DNA of 64,000 bases from a virus. The notes below the pieces were generated by a model. That model did no database searches. It saw only the letters and a program-made list of their open reading frames with translations, and was not told the DNA's origin. Position numbers and translations under genes: made by a program. The DNA lies in the IMG/VR virus record IMGVR_UViG_3300027770_000041, positions 1-64,000 of that record. One strand, given 5' to 3'. Shown piece by piece: positions 1 through 7,053 of this stretch (position 1 is its first letter; each line of letters opens with the position of its first letter).

Positions 1-101
1 AAGAATGCACAACGATCAATATTATCTTCTAAATCAAAACGAAAATAGACTGCATTATAAATGCACCAAAAACCTTCAAGAAATCTTTGTAGTTTAGTCA
101 T
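1..101 (-). CDS. Partial small protein, C-terminus outside window
   Basis: Thirty-three codons are visible before the gene leaves the window. It starts MTKLQRFLEGFWCIYNA and is open to base 1. The ATG overlaps the TGA of the upstream gene in an ATGA junction, which supports a real, translationally coupled gene. The visible part is rich in aromatic residues (F, W, Y). I do not recognise it, and no function can be assigned. Confidence 0.6.
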   Translation of the reverse strand, partial: MTKLQRFLEGFWCIYNAVYFRFDLEDNIDRCAF

Positions 102-424
102 TTTGTGTGTTTCTCAAGTTCGTGATGGATTTTTTCTAACATTCGGTCAATATTGTTTGTCGATATTTCGTGCTCATCACTCTCCACTAATCCTTTATAA
201 TAACCAAGAATACTTACAAGTTCTGTAAGGTCTCTGTGTTGTATCTTGACTTCTAGTTTCTCTTTGAGAAACTTCTCATCTTTCTTGCGTGGTTTTGGTT
301 TCTTTGCCTTTTCGTCACAATCTAGACAGAGGAAAGAGTAACCTTGCTTGAATGATTTTACCACTTGAAAGTGTTTCTTATTGAGTGGTTGTTCTTTCTT
401 ACAACAACTACAGGTTCTTTTCAT
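98..424 (-). CDS. Small zinc-ribbon-like protein
   Basis: A 108-aa protein. The N-terminal ~40 residues hold two Cys pairs: CSCC near residue 5 and CLDC about 26 residues later. This is the spacing of a small treble-clef or zinc-ribbon fold. A Lys-rich linker (KKPKPRKK) and a charged helical C-terminal half follow. Zinc and possible nucleic-acid binding are inferred from the Cys pairs and basic linker. It is coupled to both neighbours by ATGA overlaps, so it belongs to the run of small genes transcribed leftward from about base 2046. Family not recognised. Confidence 0.7.
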   Translation of the reverse strand: MKRTCSCCKKEQPLNKKHFQVVKSFKQGYSFLCLDCDEKAKKPKPRKKDEKFLKEKLEVKIQHRDLTELVSILGYYKGLVESDEHEISTNNIDRMLEKIHHELEKHTK

Positions 425-660
425 TTTGCTTCCCAGTGACTACCGTCAACACCGCAGGTATCTATTTGATTTTTCATAAACTCCCAGTTTGGGTCTCTTT
501 CCATCGCACAAAAACGATAGGAAACATCAGTAGGAGGATATTTATAGTGTATTGGTATCATACACCTATCAAAGTTATCTCCCGTAATACGACGAAAGAT
601 AAAAGATAACCAATCTCTACGATAGTGTTTACAAGTATTACAAGATTTAGTTGGTTTCAT
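421..660 (-). CDS. Small Cys-rich protein
   Basis: A 79-aa protein starting MKPTKSCNTCKHYRRD. It has CxxC near the N-terminus and further cysteines around residues 33, 51 and 69, and ends CGVDGSHWEAK. Similar short proteins with a C-T-C-K-H start are common as unassigned genes in T4-like cyanophages. The cysteines suggest a small metal-binding fold (inference). The stop overlaps the next start (ATGA), and a 32-base gap separates it from the 208-aa gene upstream. Function unknown. Confidence 0.65.
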   Translation of the reverse strand: MKPTKSCNTCKHYRRDWLSFIFRRITGDNFDRCMIPIHYKYPPTDVSYRFCAMERDPNWEFMKNQIDTCGVDGSHWEAK

Positions 661-692
661 GATAAATGTCGTTTATTGAGATTACAAGTATT

Positions 693-1319
693 TTATGCAA
701 AGTTATAATGTAGTTCAGAGTGATACTCAAGAAAACATTGTTGGTCTTTGAGTTTTACTAATGATGCTGGTAGTTGATTAACATATTTTGTGAAGAATGC
801 CTCACGAGTATGAAATCTCAATGAGTGCAAATGCCAAGTTCCAAAGTTTTCGTGAAAATCTCTTACAGCACGATATGCTTGAGTTGTGAGTGTTTTATAG
901 TTGTCTGGGTATGGTAGTGTTTCATCAAAATCATCCTTATGACCCGGTTCTGCCTGTGTCATTTGTAGACAAACAGTTTGACCTTCACCAGTCGCATAGT
1001 ATTCTGCTTCCATAAACATCCAACTCTCATCTTCTGGCATCTCACCATATACTCTGCTATATTCTGCCATACAAGCAATAGCAACTGCTTGGAAGTTTTT
1101 CTTTTTCTTGGTCTCTAGTTCTGCTCGTAACTGCACTTTTTCAGTTTCATTAAGTTCTTTGAGTTGGTCAGAATACTTACCAATTAAACCAACTGCTGTC
1201 TTCATTACTTTTCCATCCTCAAGTTCCTGTCTTTCAATCCCAGCAAGTTGTTTTAATGCCTTATCGTGTGTTTCCATAAACTTTTCTCCAATTTTTAATA
1301 CTTCTTCATCAACATCCAT
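693..1319 (-). CDS. Hypothetical protein, 208 aa
   Basis: The N-terminal ~90 residues are highly charged and predicted helical (Glu/Lys/Leu rich, KKKKNFQ near residue 77). The second half is mixed alpha/beta with many aromatics and histidines, including WHLHSLRFH. No signal peptide, membrane segment or known motif is visible. The start overlaps the end of the 106-aa gene by 11 bases, so it lies in the same operon. I do not recognise the family. It is a typical small early or middle phage gene by position. Confidence 0.65.
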   Translation of the reverse strand: MDVDEEVLKIGEKFMETHDKALKQLAGIERQELEDGKVMKTAVGLIGKYSDQLKELNETEKVQLRAELETKKKKNFQAVAIACMAEYSRVYGEMPEDESWMFMEAEYYATGEGQTVCLQMTQAEPGHKDDFDETLPYPDNYKTLTTQAYRAVRDFHENFGTWHLHSLRFHTREAFFTKYVNQLPASLVKLKDQQCFLEYHSELHYNFA

Positions 1320-1629
1320 TATTCAAGACCTCAATAATATCCAATATATCACGAACATTTACCAAATACAATTCATCCTTCTTATAAGCACATTCTTCTA
1401 CAAGTGCCAGAAGAATTGCACCATATTCATAACGAACACGAACACTCATAGGGTCTTTATGTCCCAAACGAATAAGTTTCCCAAGAGGCACTTCACCATC
1501 AGCAACACGATGTGCCGCATCAAGAAGTTTTTGTGCTTGTCGTTGTGATTTCAATACTTTTTTGATCTGTTCTTCATCAAAACCATCCATACAATCCAAC
1601 CAAGGGGCATCATCTTTGGGGTCAATCAT
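1309..1629 (-). CDS. Hypothetical protein, 106 aa
   Basis: An acidic N-terminus with a DDAPWLDCMDGFDEEQ stretch is followed by a basic helix (KKVLKSQRQAQKLLDAA) and a leucine-rich C-terminal helix. It overlaps the 71-aa gene upstream by 4 bases and the 208-aa gene downstream by 11 bases. Tight coupling argues it is translated. No recognisable domain. Confidence 0.6.
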   Translation of the reverse strand: MIDPKDDAPWLDCMDGFDEEQIKKVLKSQRQAQKLLDAAHRVADGEVPLGKLIRLGHKDPMSVRVRYEYGAILLALVEECAYKKDELYLVNVRDILDIIEVLNNGC

Positions 1630-1841
1630 ACATCAAACTCATCTTTTCGGCGTTGATTGAGATACACTAATGCTTCTTCTCTCCATTCCATCAACTCATT
1701 ATAGCATTTTTGATTATGAGCACACTGTCGTAGTTTATGGTCTGGTTGTAATACCGACTCAATAATAATACCCAGAGCATCATTCCTCTTTTGCTTCTTT
1801 TCGGCATCCATTTGTTCTTGTAGAAGACTCCATCCGTTCAT
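1626..1841 (-). CDS. Hypothetical protein, 71 aa
   Basis: A helical, charged protein with a short KKQKR basic patch and a CAHNQKC pair in the middle. It overlaps both neighbours by 4 bases, so it is the second gene of the run of coupled genes starting at 2020. No known family recognised. Confidence 0.6.
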   Translation of the reverse strand: MNGWSLLQEQMDAEKKQKRNDALGIIIESVLQPDHKLRQCAHNQKCYNELMEWREEALVYLNQRRKDEFDV

Positions 1842-2020
1842 TTGAGTTCCTCTGCAAGTTGTAGGAGATCATTTTTATCCAAAACAATCATATCATTCTG
1901 GGCATTATATGATTGAATATGTTCTACCGCAAGTTTAAGAACCGATGAGACCAGTTCTTCTTCTGTGGATGCATTTACATCCCAGACTTGTTTCATTAAG
2001 ATTTCGGATCGTTCAGACAT
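1838..2020 (-). CDS. Hypothetical protein, 60 aa (first gene of small operon)
   Basis: A small acidic helical protein (MSERSEILMKQVWD...). It is the first gene after the promoter whose -10 lies at 2046-2051, leaving a leader of about 20 bases. No strong ribosome binding site is visible. It overlaps the next gene by 4 bases. Function unknown. Confidence 0.6.
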   Translation of the reverse strand: MSERSEILMKQVWDVNASTEEELVSSVLKLAVEHIQSYNAQNDMIVLDKNDLLQLAEELK

Positions 2021-2045
2021 CAGGGATGTTTGTGGTTATGAGTGT

Positions 2046-2074
2046 AGTATAGCACAAAAAAAGACCCCCGTAAA
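2046..2074 (-). promoter_or_regulatory. Extended -10 sigma70-like promoter embedded in a terminator
   Basis: On the minus strand TTTACG (2069-2074, four of six matches to TTGACA) is followed after 17 bases by TATACT (2046-2051), with the extended -10 dinucleotide in TGC just before it. The -35 lies in the loop of the terminator hairpin at 2056-2083. It would drive the coupled genes from 2020 to the left edge. Confidence 0.6.
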
Positions 2075-2083
2075 GGGGTCCTT
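2056..2083 (-). terminator. Rho-independent terminator after the cobS small-gene operon
   Basis: On the minus strand GACCCC pairs with GGGGTC across a six-base loop. The stem extends by three weaker pairs and runs into seven T residues. It closes the operon that begins at the CobS-like gene and sits directly in front of the next operon's -10. Confidence 0.8.
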
Positions 2084-2091
2084 GTGCCAGT

Positions 2092-2250
2092 TTAGGAACT
2101 GGTCTTTTCTTTCTTTATAAAGTATTTGAGTTGATTGATTTCTGCCTCATATTCAAGAACCTTATTTTCCAAGTATTTGATTCTGTTTTGATGCTGTTCT
2201 GTAAGTTCAGTCATCATTCGGTTTACTTGATTATTCATCATCATAACCAT
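2092..2250 (-). CDS. Small coiled-coil protein, ~52 aa
   Basis: The C-terminal part (EQHQNRIKYLENKVLEYEAE and onward) has a leucine/isoleucine heptad pattern typical of a short coiled coil. The reading frame is open to 2301, but that start would overlap the upstream gene by 70 bases. A cluster of ATGs at 2250, 2244, 2241 and 2238 overlaps the upstream stop and is the more likely start, so the N-terminus is uncertain by a few residues. Last gene before the terminator at 2056. Function unknown. Confidence 0.5.
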   Translation of the reverse strand: MVMMMNNQVNRMMTELTEQHQNRIKYLENKVLEYEAEINQLKYFIKKEKTSS

Positions 2251-2470
2251 AAGGTTCCCAGTATGCTTTTTCAAGATAATCTTCCAAAGCATTTGTATCA
2301 TTTACATCAAAATCAATATCTTCCATAAAGAAAGAAGTGATACGATAACCAGATTTATATTCTGCTGGTTGTTCCCAAGTTGCAGGAGAAACCTGGACTG
2401 CATCATCAAATAATGCAGTCACTACAACTTCGCCACTTCTTTCATCCACTTCAACATCACGAATTTCCAT
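2231..2470 (-). CDS. Hypothetical acidic protein, 79 aa
   Basis: A very acidic protein (MEIRDVEVDERSGEVVVTAL..., ending GYDDE) with a beta-strand-like N-terminus and aromatic-rich middle. It lies 13 bases after the 48-aa gene in the same direction. Small acidic proteins of this kind are common in phage early regions, sometimes as inhibitors, but nothing here assigns a role. Confidence 0.6.
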   Translation of the reverse strand: MEIRDVEVDERSGEVVVTALFDDAVQVSPATWEQPAEYKSGYRITSFFMEDIDFDVNDTNALEDYLEKAYWEPYGYDDE

Positions 2471-2483
2471 TTTAATTACCTAT

Positions 2484-2630
2484 TTAATGAGACCAATCAT
2501 CAAAATCAATATCTCTATCCCGAGTAAAGCATTTATAGTCTTCACAATCAATACCTAAGTATTTTGCGAAGTATTCCATATCTTCATTCTCATCTAAGTT
2601 GATGAGTTCTTGTTCTTGGTGTTCAGTCAT
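2484..2630 (-). CDS. Small acidic protein, 48 aa
   Basis: A short gene with a strong ribosome binding site: AGGAGG lies about nine bases before the ATG at 2630, and its first bases are the TAG stop of the upstream gene. The product starts MTEHQEQELINLDENED and ends DDWSH. It is strongly acidic, with two cysteines (CEDYKC). The good RBS and spacing make it credible despite its size. Function unknown. Confidence 0.6.
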   Translation of the reverse strand: MTEHQEQELINLDENEDMEYFAKYLGIDCEDYKCFTRDRDIDFDDWSH

Positions 2631-2642
2631 TTTTTTAACCTC

Positions 2643-2774
2643 CTAATATCCGTAACGGGAAATCATCTGGTCCATTCTATCTTCTCTATATTCTTCTTCC
2701 AAATCTTCGGTATCAGCATCCTGCAGTTCCTCATAAATAGCATCTGCATCTTTCTCTAGAAGTAGTAAAGTCAT
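2643..2774 (-). CDS. Small acidic protein, 43 aa
   Basis: A short gene (MTLLLLEKDADAIYEELQD...) lying 57 bases after the CobS-like gene in the same direction. It is helical, with a run of Glu/Asp in the middle and an RMDQMISRYGY C-terminus. Its TAG stop overlaps the AGGAGG ribosome site of the next gene, indicating coupled translation. Not recognised. Confidence 0.55.
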   Translation of the reverse strand: MTLLLLEKDADAIYEELQDADTEDLEEEYREDRMDQMISRYGY

Positions 2775-2831
2775 AAAAGAAAAAAATAAGTGGGGGTGAA
2801 GGGGTTGTATGTATATAGACAAAAAAGAGGA

Positions 2832-3944
2832 TTATTCTTCAGTTTTGTCTTGATTGTTACTATTTGCAAATTCGGCATCAATCTTATCGTAAAGTTCTAC
2901 AAAGGTAGTTTTGGTTTCATCATCAAAACGATTTAGACATACCTTAAGTGCTTTTTCTTTCTTGCCAAAGATAGAATATGCACGAAGAATATGAACCAAA
3001 CGACGAGTTGAGATTAATTCATCAATACCACCATCAGCAAAAGTTTTGCGAATGATTTCACTCCAGGTACAAAGATGTAGAATAAAGTCTTCGTGTTCTT
3101 TGACCATAGGTATTTTAAGTGCTTGTGCAACATTTGTCAAGATTTTCCTTTCTATTGTAAGTGTAGGATACTCTTGCTCAAAGGTGACTGGAAAACGCTC
3201 TAGGAATGCTTCATTCAAAACATTAGTTCCAATAAACCTACCATCATCACTACCTTTACCTTTGGTATTAGCAGTTGCAAAGATATTAAATCCTGCTTTT
3301 GGTCTTACAAACTTACCAATCTTTTTGAGGAATACTCCTTTACCTTCTAGAACAGATTGAAGACATAGGATTTTATTAGATGCAAGGTCAATCTCATCCA
3401 GTAATAGAATAGCACCACGTTGAAGTGCTTCTACAACTGGACCATTATGCCATACAGTATCTCCATCAACTAACCTAAATCCACCAATCAAATCATCTTC
3501 ATCGGTCTCTACAGTAATATTAACTCTTATGAGTTCTCTACCTAATTGAGCGCAAGCTTGCTCCACTCCAAAAGTTTTTCCATTACCAGAAAGACCAGTA
3601 ACGAAAGAAGGATAGAATAAATTAGATTGAATAATCTTCTTAAGATCAGTAAAATTGCCGAAGCTGACGAAAGTATCATCTTTATCAGGAATAAGATTTT
3701 GTTGAACTGCTTCTATTGTTGCAACACCTTCTACTGAAGAAGTAGAGGCATAATTATCTTCCAAATCATCAAGCATTTCTTTTGTAATTTCAAGATTCCA
3801 TTTACCACGAGATACTTTATATTGAGATAGTTTTTTAGATAATGTAGCATAAGAAGAACCAATCTGTGCTGCTACTGCACGAACAGCATCTGCACCAAAT
3901 TCAACTCCAAATTGTTCCTGTAAAAGTTCAACTGCATTAATCAT
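2832..3944 (-). CDS. cobS: CobS-like MoxR-type AAA+ ATPase
   Basis: A 370-aa AAA+ ATPase. The Walker A motif GLSGNGKT is at residues 117-124, Walker B ILLLDEID at 179-186, and a sensor-1-like ATANT near 223-227. The closest named family is CobS, the ATPase subunit of cobaltochelatase, which is carried by many T4-like cyanophages. Whether the phage protein works in cobalamin synthesis or as a MoxR-type remodelling ATPase is not settled by sequence. The frame is open to 4031, but that start lies upstream of the promoter at 3989 and inside the terminator at 4011-4034, so I choose MINAVELLQ at 3944. Its neighbour at 4048-6201 has a VWA domain, the usual partner of MoxR/CobS ATPases. Confidence 0.85.
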   Translation of the reverse strand: MINAVELLQEQFGVEFGADAVRAVAAQIGSSYATLSKKLSQYKVSRGKWNLEITKEMLDDLEDNYASTSSVEGVATIEAVQQNLIPDKDDTFVSFGNFTDLKKIIQSNLFYPSFVTGLSGNGKTFGVEQACAQLGRELIRVNITVETDEDDLIGGFRLVDGDTVWHNGPVVEALQRGAILLLDEIDLASNKILCLQSVLEGKGVFLKKIGKFVRPKAGFNIFATANTKGKGSDDGRFIGTNVLNEAFLERFPVTFEQEYPTLTIERKILTNVAQALKIPMVKEHEDFILHLCTWSEIIRKTFADGGIDELISTRRLVHILRAYSIFGKKEKALKVCLNRFDDETKTTFVELYDKIDAEFANSNNQDKTEE

Positions 3945-3988
3945 AATAAAATTTAGAAAGGGAGTAAAGGTCTTTTGATTACTTTGTA

Positions 3989-3997
3989 AGTATAGCA
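3989..3997 (-). promoter_or_regulatory. Extended -10 promoter for cobS
   Basis: The minus strand reads TGCTATACT, an extended -10 element. It is the same core, with the same GTGC lead-in, as the promoter at 2046. No good -35 is seen at the usual spacing. It lies 45 bases before the ATG at 3944 and directly after the terminator of the upstream gene. Confidence 0.6.
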
Positions 3998-4010
3998 CAA
4001 ATAAAGGGCC

Positions 4011-4034
4011 AAAAGGTGTCCTGGTGGACACCTT
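4011..4034 (-). terminator. Hairpin terminator after the VWA gene
   Basis: On the minus strand AAGGTGTCC pairs perfectly with GGACACCTT (nine base pairs) across the loop ACCA. The T run after the stem is short (CCTTTTGG), so termination may be partial. It ends the 4048-6201 gene. Confidence 0.65.
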
Positions 4035-4047
4035 CCCAACTGGACCA

Positions 4048-6201
4048 TCAGCAGATTAGAGATACAAATTCACCAAGAACTTTCTTGTTTGTTCTTTTGT
4101 TTTTCAGCATTTTTGTAAATGCAGATTTGATTGCAGTTTTACTAGATCCACTATCTACATTTAGATCAGTATCACCATTCATACTATTAGCAGAAAGAAC
4201 AAAGAACTTATCAAAACCAGATTTATCAAATGACACAAATTTGTTTTTGCGAAATTGTTCTTTGATTTTATCATAAGGAATTGTAGGTGTTCCATATGAA
4301 TGATAGCAACTACTAAGGTCTTTTGTAGGAGCAATACGAAAATTGATGAGATTTACATTTGGGAATAAATCTTTGGTATAAGACATCAGCACTTTTACGT
4401 ATTCTGGGAATGAACTAGCATCATATGAAGGATACATACGACCTGTTTTACGATTACGAATTACAGTATTCTTGCTATACCTATGACTCAAATACTCATA
4501 ATCTGTTTCATAATGTTTCCTGAATACTGAATGAGGATTTACCCTACCTTCACCATCAGTAAGAAATACCACATTTGCTTTTTGTATTTTGTAAGAAGCA
4601 AAGAATTGTGAAAGTAATGAATTGAGAGCCATCATAGTTTCACCTAATGGAGTTCCAGAAAGAATGAGATGACCTGGAACATAACCATACCTGGATTGAT
4701 ATGCAGAACAAATTGCCCAGAAATGTAGCAATTGCTCATCCAATTCCCTATTACTTACTTTACCGGTAAAGATATTCATCAACCGAAACTTTTCATCAGG
4801 GCATAATACATTTTCCTTCTTCTCATAAGTTGGAGTATGATTAGGATCAAATTCCAAATATGCATTTGCATCTTCGGTAAAGGCATAAACCTCAAAAGGA
4901 ATATTTACTTTACGACAGAACCAAATCAAATTGAGAAGTTGCTTATAAGTATCTAACAAATAATCAGCCATAGACCCAGACCAATCTAAAATAAATATCA
5001 AACCGTGATTTTTACCATCAGGTAATACTGATACTTTTTTGAATAAATCTTCATTATACTTATAAGTATGCAATACTGATGTATTCAATACACCAGTTCT
5101 TGCAGTACTTGAACGAGCATAGGCATCTGCTGATTTCTTACATTCAAATTCTTTTACAAGATAAGAAACTTCTCTTTCTGCTGATTTCTTATACTCATTA
5201 TAAGAAACTTTTTGATTACTCAAATAATCTTTATGTATAGGTTGCGTATAATAACGACGAGAAAGACGATGAATATACTCATTAGGAAGAATGAGTATAT
5301 TCATATCAAATTTTGGCAATTCTACATATGAAGTTTCGTTGTAATCACTTTTTGGTTGATTGAGTTCTTTTGATTTTTCATCAAAAGATTTTGTAGTTTT
5401 TGATTCCAACTCATCCAATTCAGCATTCTTATCACCACCAAAGTTATCAGGTTTGACTCCACCACCAGAAGATGATTGAGTTTTACTTTTCACAGTTGAG
5501 TCATCACTTCTACCATTATGGTCTTCCTGATTTGAATTTTCAGTTTCTCCTTGAGTACCATCATCAGTTGGTGATGGTGCAGATTGTGAAGAAGAACTTG
5601 AATTCTCTTTATTATCACAACCAGAAGAAGATTGCTGTTCTTCTTTCTTTTTCTTTGCATAAGCAACTAAATCTTGTGAGATTTCAAGTACATCAGTAAA
5701 TGTTTCTGCACTACAGATACGAGAAATGAATTCGTCTTCAGTATCGTTGAATGCGATTTGATGAAATGCACCAATCTTGAAGTAAAGATTAATACGATCT
5801 ATCAAAGATAATTCATTCAAATTTTCATCTTTTGTAGAGAAGAAATCATCTGCATTCAGTTCATTATATGCAGTATAAAAAGTTCTGGATGCACCAGGAT
5901 ACTTTTTCTTCATTAACTTCTCAACACGAGCATCTTCAACTACATTTACAACGTCGTGATAACCAATTAAATTTTCGTATTCTTCGGTATAATCAAGATT
6001 ATGAGAAAAGATTGCGTGTGATGTTTCGTGTAAAATCAACATTTGATATACTACATCACTTGCTTTTTTCCAATTAGGTAAAGTTAGAATGCGTTTATCT
6101 ACATCAAACATCGCAGTATCTACATCTTTATGTTCTACTATAATATTTTCAGTAGCTAAACATCTTGCTAAAGAACCACGAACTTCGTGTGTAAGAGACA
6201 T
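4048..6201 (-). CDS. VWA-domain protein with HExxH metallopeptidase-like N-terminus (CobT-like)
   Basis: A 717-aa protein. Near the N-terminus HETSH (His58, Glu59, His62) forms an HExxH zinc motif, and an ED pair at 89-90 is a possible third ligand. The middle (about 190-300) is low-complexity Ser/Asn/Asp/Lys. The C-terminal half is a von Willebrand A domain with an intact MIDAS: DWSGS (Asp406, Ser408, Ser410) and TDGEG (Asp549). VWA proteins pair with MoxR/CobS AAA+ ATPases in metal chelatases and protein-remodelling complexes, and the CobS-like gene follows directly. A joint ATPase-VWA machine is therefore inferred, with proteolysis possible but unproven. It has its own promoter (6325-6353) and a roughly 120-base leader. 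Confidence 0.75.
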   Translation of the reverse strand: MSLTHEVRGSLARCLATENIIVEHKDVDTAMFDVDKRILTLPNWKKASDVVYQMLILHETSHAIFSHNLDYTEEYENLIGYHDVVNVVEDARVEKLMKKKYPGASRTFYTAYNELNADDFFSTKDENLNELSLIDRINLYFKIGAFHQIAFNDTEDEFISRICSAETFTDVLEISQDLVAYAKKKKEEQQSSSGCDNKENSSSSSQSAPSPTDDGTQGETENSNQEDHNGRSDDSTVKSKTQSSSGGGVKPDNFGGDKNAELDELESKTTKSFDEKSKELNQPKSDYNETSYVELPKFDMNILILPNEYIHRLSRRYYTQPIHKDYLSNQKVSYNEYKKSAEREVSYLVKEFECKKSADAYARSSTARTGVLNTSVLHTYKYNEDLFKKVSVLPDGKNHGLIFILDWSGSMADYLLDTYKQLLNLIWFCRKVNIPFEVYAFTEDANAYLEFDPNHTPTYEKKENVLCPDEKFRLMNIFTGKVSNRELDEQLLHFWAICSAYQSRYGYVPGHLILSGTPLGETMMALNSLLSQFFASYKIQKANVVFLTDGEGRVNPHSVFRKHYETDYEYLSHRYSKNTVIRNRKTGRMYPSYDASSFPEYVKVLMSYTKDLFPNVNLINFRIAPTKDLSSCYHSYGTPTIPYDKIKEQFRKNKFVSFDKSGFDKFFVLSANSMNGDTDLNVDSGSSKTAIKSAFTKMLKNKRTNKKVLGEFVSLIC

Positions 6202-6224
6202 ACAAGTGCTTTTGAACTTCCAGT

Positions 6225-6233
6225 ATCATAGCA
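6225..6233 (-). promoter_or_regulatory. Possible second extended -10 element before the VWA gene
   Basis: The minus strand reads TGCTATGAT, matching the extended -10 cores at 2046, 3989 and 45659. It is 24 bases before the ATG at 6201. No -35 is recognisable at the normal spacing (CCCCAG), so it is weaker than the promoter at 6325. Confidence 0.4.
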
Positions 6234-6324
6234 GGTCCTGTGGGGTTCTGGGGAGGTCTTGGACCAGTTCCCAAAGTGGCTCTAAGATTTTATGGTATTA
6301 TGTATTCTCAAAACCCACAGAGTT

Positions 6325-6353
6325 ATTTTAGTGACTTTTGATGAGTTTGTCAA
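6325..6353 (-). promoter_or_regulatory. Strong sigma70-type promoter for the VWA gene
   Basis: The minus strand has TTGACA (6348-6353), a 17-base spacer and TAAAAT (6325-6330): a perfect -35 and a five-of-six -10. It starts 15 bases after the terminator at 6368-6402 and marks the switch from late structural genes to the left-hand metabolic and small-gene region. Confidence 0.8.
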
Positions 6354-6367
6354 GTATCATAAGACAC

Positions 6368-6402
6368 AAAAAAAAGTTGTAGGATACCACTCCTACAACT
6401 TT
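6368..6402 (-). terminator. Strong terminator of the structural/decoration gene block
   Basis: The minus strand has a perfect 12-base-pair stem (AAAGTTGTAGGA with its complement), a six-base loop and a T run. It lies about 85 bases after the stop of the DUF7936-like gene and is the natural end of the long late transcript. Confidence 0.9.
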
Positions 6403-6440
6403 ATGTTTATATAACTGTTCTTTCCACCACCAGAACAGGT

Positions 6441-6472
6441 CTTGAGGTCTCAAAGTCACAAAGACCTTCAAG
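6441..6472 (-). other. RNA hairpin without T tract
   Basis: On the minus strand CTTG plus AGGTCT pairs with AGACCT plus CAAG (ten base pairs, one bulged A) around an 11-base loop. It lies in the 3' leader between the stop at 6487 and the terminator at 6402. With no T run it is not itself a terminator; a role in RNA stability or processing is possible. Confidence 0.4.
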
Positions 6473-6486
6473 ACTTTTATACAATA

Positions 6487-7047
6487 TCATAGAATCTTGA
6501 AGGTGTCAAGTGTTTTAGTTGCAGGTTCTTCAGTTACTACAACTTCTTCAGTTACTACAACTTCTTCTGCAATAGGTTCTTCAGTTACTACAACTTCTTC
6601 TGCAATAGGTTCTTCAGTTACTACAACTTCTTCAGTAATAGGTTCTTCAGTTACTACAACTTCTTCTGCAATAGGTTCTTCAGTTACTACAACTTCTTCA
6701 GTTGCTTCTACTATAACAGGTTCTTCTATCTTTACCCAAGGAAAAGGTAATGAAGTGATTGGAGGATTATATTGAGATGCAATTTCATTAGAAAGTTTTG
6801 TTTTTATATACCCAACATCAAGATTGCTTTCCAACCAGACAATCACATCTTCCTCTGTAAGAGTCAAATAATCAGCAAATCCTTCTGGACTTGGTGATGA
6901 AAGAGGATAAGAATTACTCATAGATGCTGATACACCGTTCTCATCTGTTCCTGTAAGTCCCCAATAAATGGTTTTAACTACGTTTGTTAACCCATTTTCT
7001 AATGGAGCACAGTCCAATTTAGAAATACTCCAAGTATAAGTAATCAT
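6487..7047 (-). CDS. DUF7936-like protein with EEVVVTEEPIA repeat tail
   Basis: A 186-aa protein. The N-terminal ~110 residues (MITYTWSISKLDCAPLENG..., with TGTDENG, LTEEDVIVWLE and NPPITSLPFPW) match a small conserved protein commonly found near the tail-fibre genes of T4-like cyanophages, annotated DUF7936 (from memory). The C-terminal ~70 residues are a tandem acidic repeat of EEVVVTEEPIA. The repeat tail may be an extended linker or assembly tag; its function is unknown. It is the last gene before the terminator, 6 bases after the oxygenase gene. Confidence 0.65.
   Translation of the reverse strand: MITYTWSISKLDCAPLENGLTNVVKTIYWGLTGTDENGVSASMSNSYPLSSPSPEGFADYLTLTEEDVIVWLESNLDVGYIKTKLSNEIASQYNPPITSLPFPWVKIEEPVIVEATEEVVVTEEPIAEEVVVTEEPITEEVVVTEEPIAEEVVVTEEPIAEEVVVTEEVVVTEEPATKTLDTFKIL
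6524..6700 (-). repeat. 33-bp tandem repeat in the DUF7936-like gene
   Basis: About five tandem copies of a 33-base unit encode EEVVVTEEPIA with A/T variation at the last residue, plus a partial final copy. Near-identity at the DNA level suggests recent expansion by slippage or unequal recombination. Confidence 0.85.
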
Positions 7048-7053
7048 TTTTCT

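Noticed and set aside
2251-2301. Longer start for the small coiled-coil gene
   Set aside because: It would overlap the 79-aa gene by 70 bases; ATGs at the stop of that gene are more likely.
3945-4031. Longer N-terminus for the CobS-like gene (start at 4031)
   Set aside because: This start lies upstream of the promoter -10 at 3989 and within the terminator hairpin, and the extra residues do not look like CobS.
6401-6420. TATATAAAC near 6410 (minus strand) as a late promoter
   Set aside because: It lies before the terminator with no gene in between and does not match TATAAATA.
6486-6509. TTGACA and TATGAT pair at the end of the DUF7936-like gene
   Set aside because: The spacer is only 12 bases, too short for sigma70, and the pair lies before the terminator with no gene in between.
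6497-6775. Plus-strand frame coding Ser/Thr repeats
   Set aside because: It is the antisense of the EEVVVTEEPIA tandem repeat; no promoter or RBS, and all other genes are on the minus strand.
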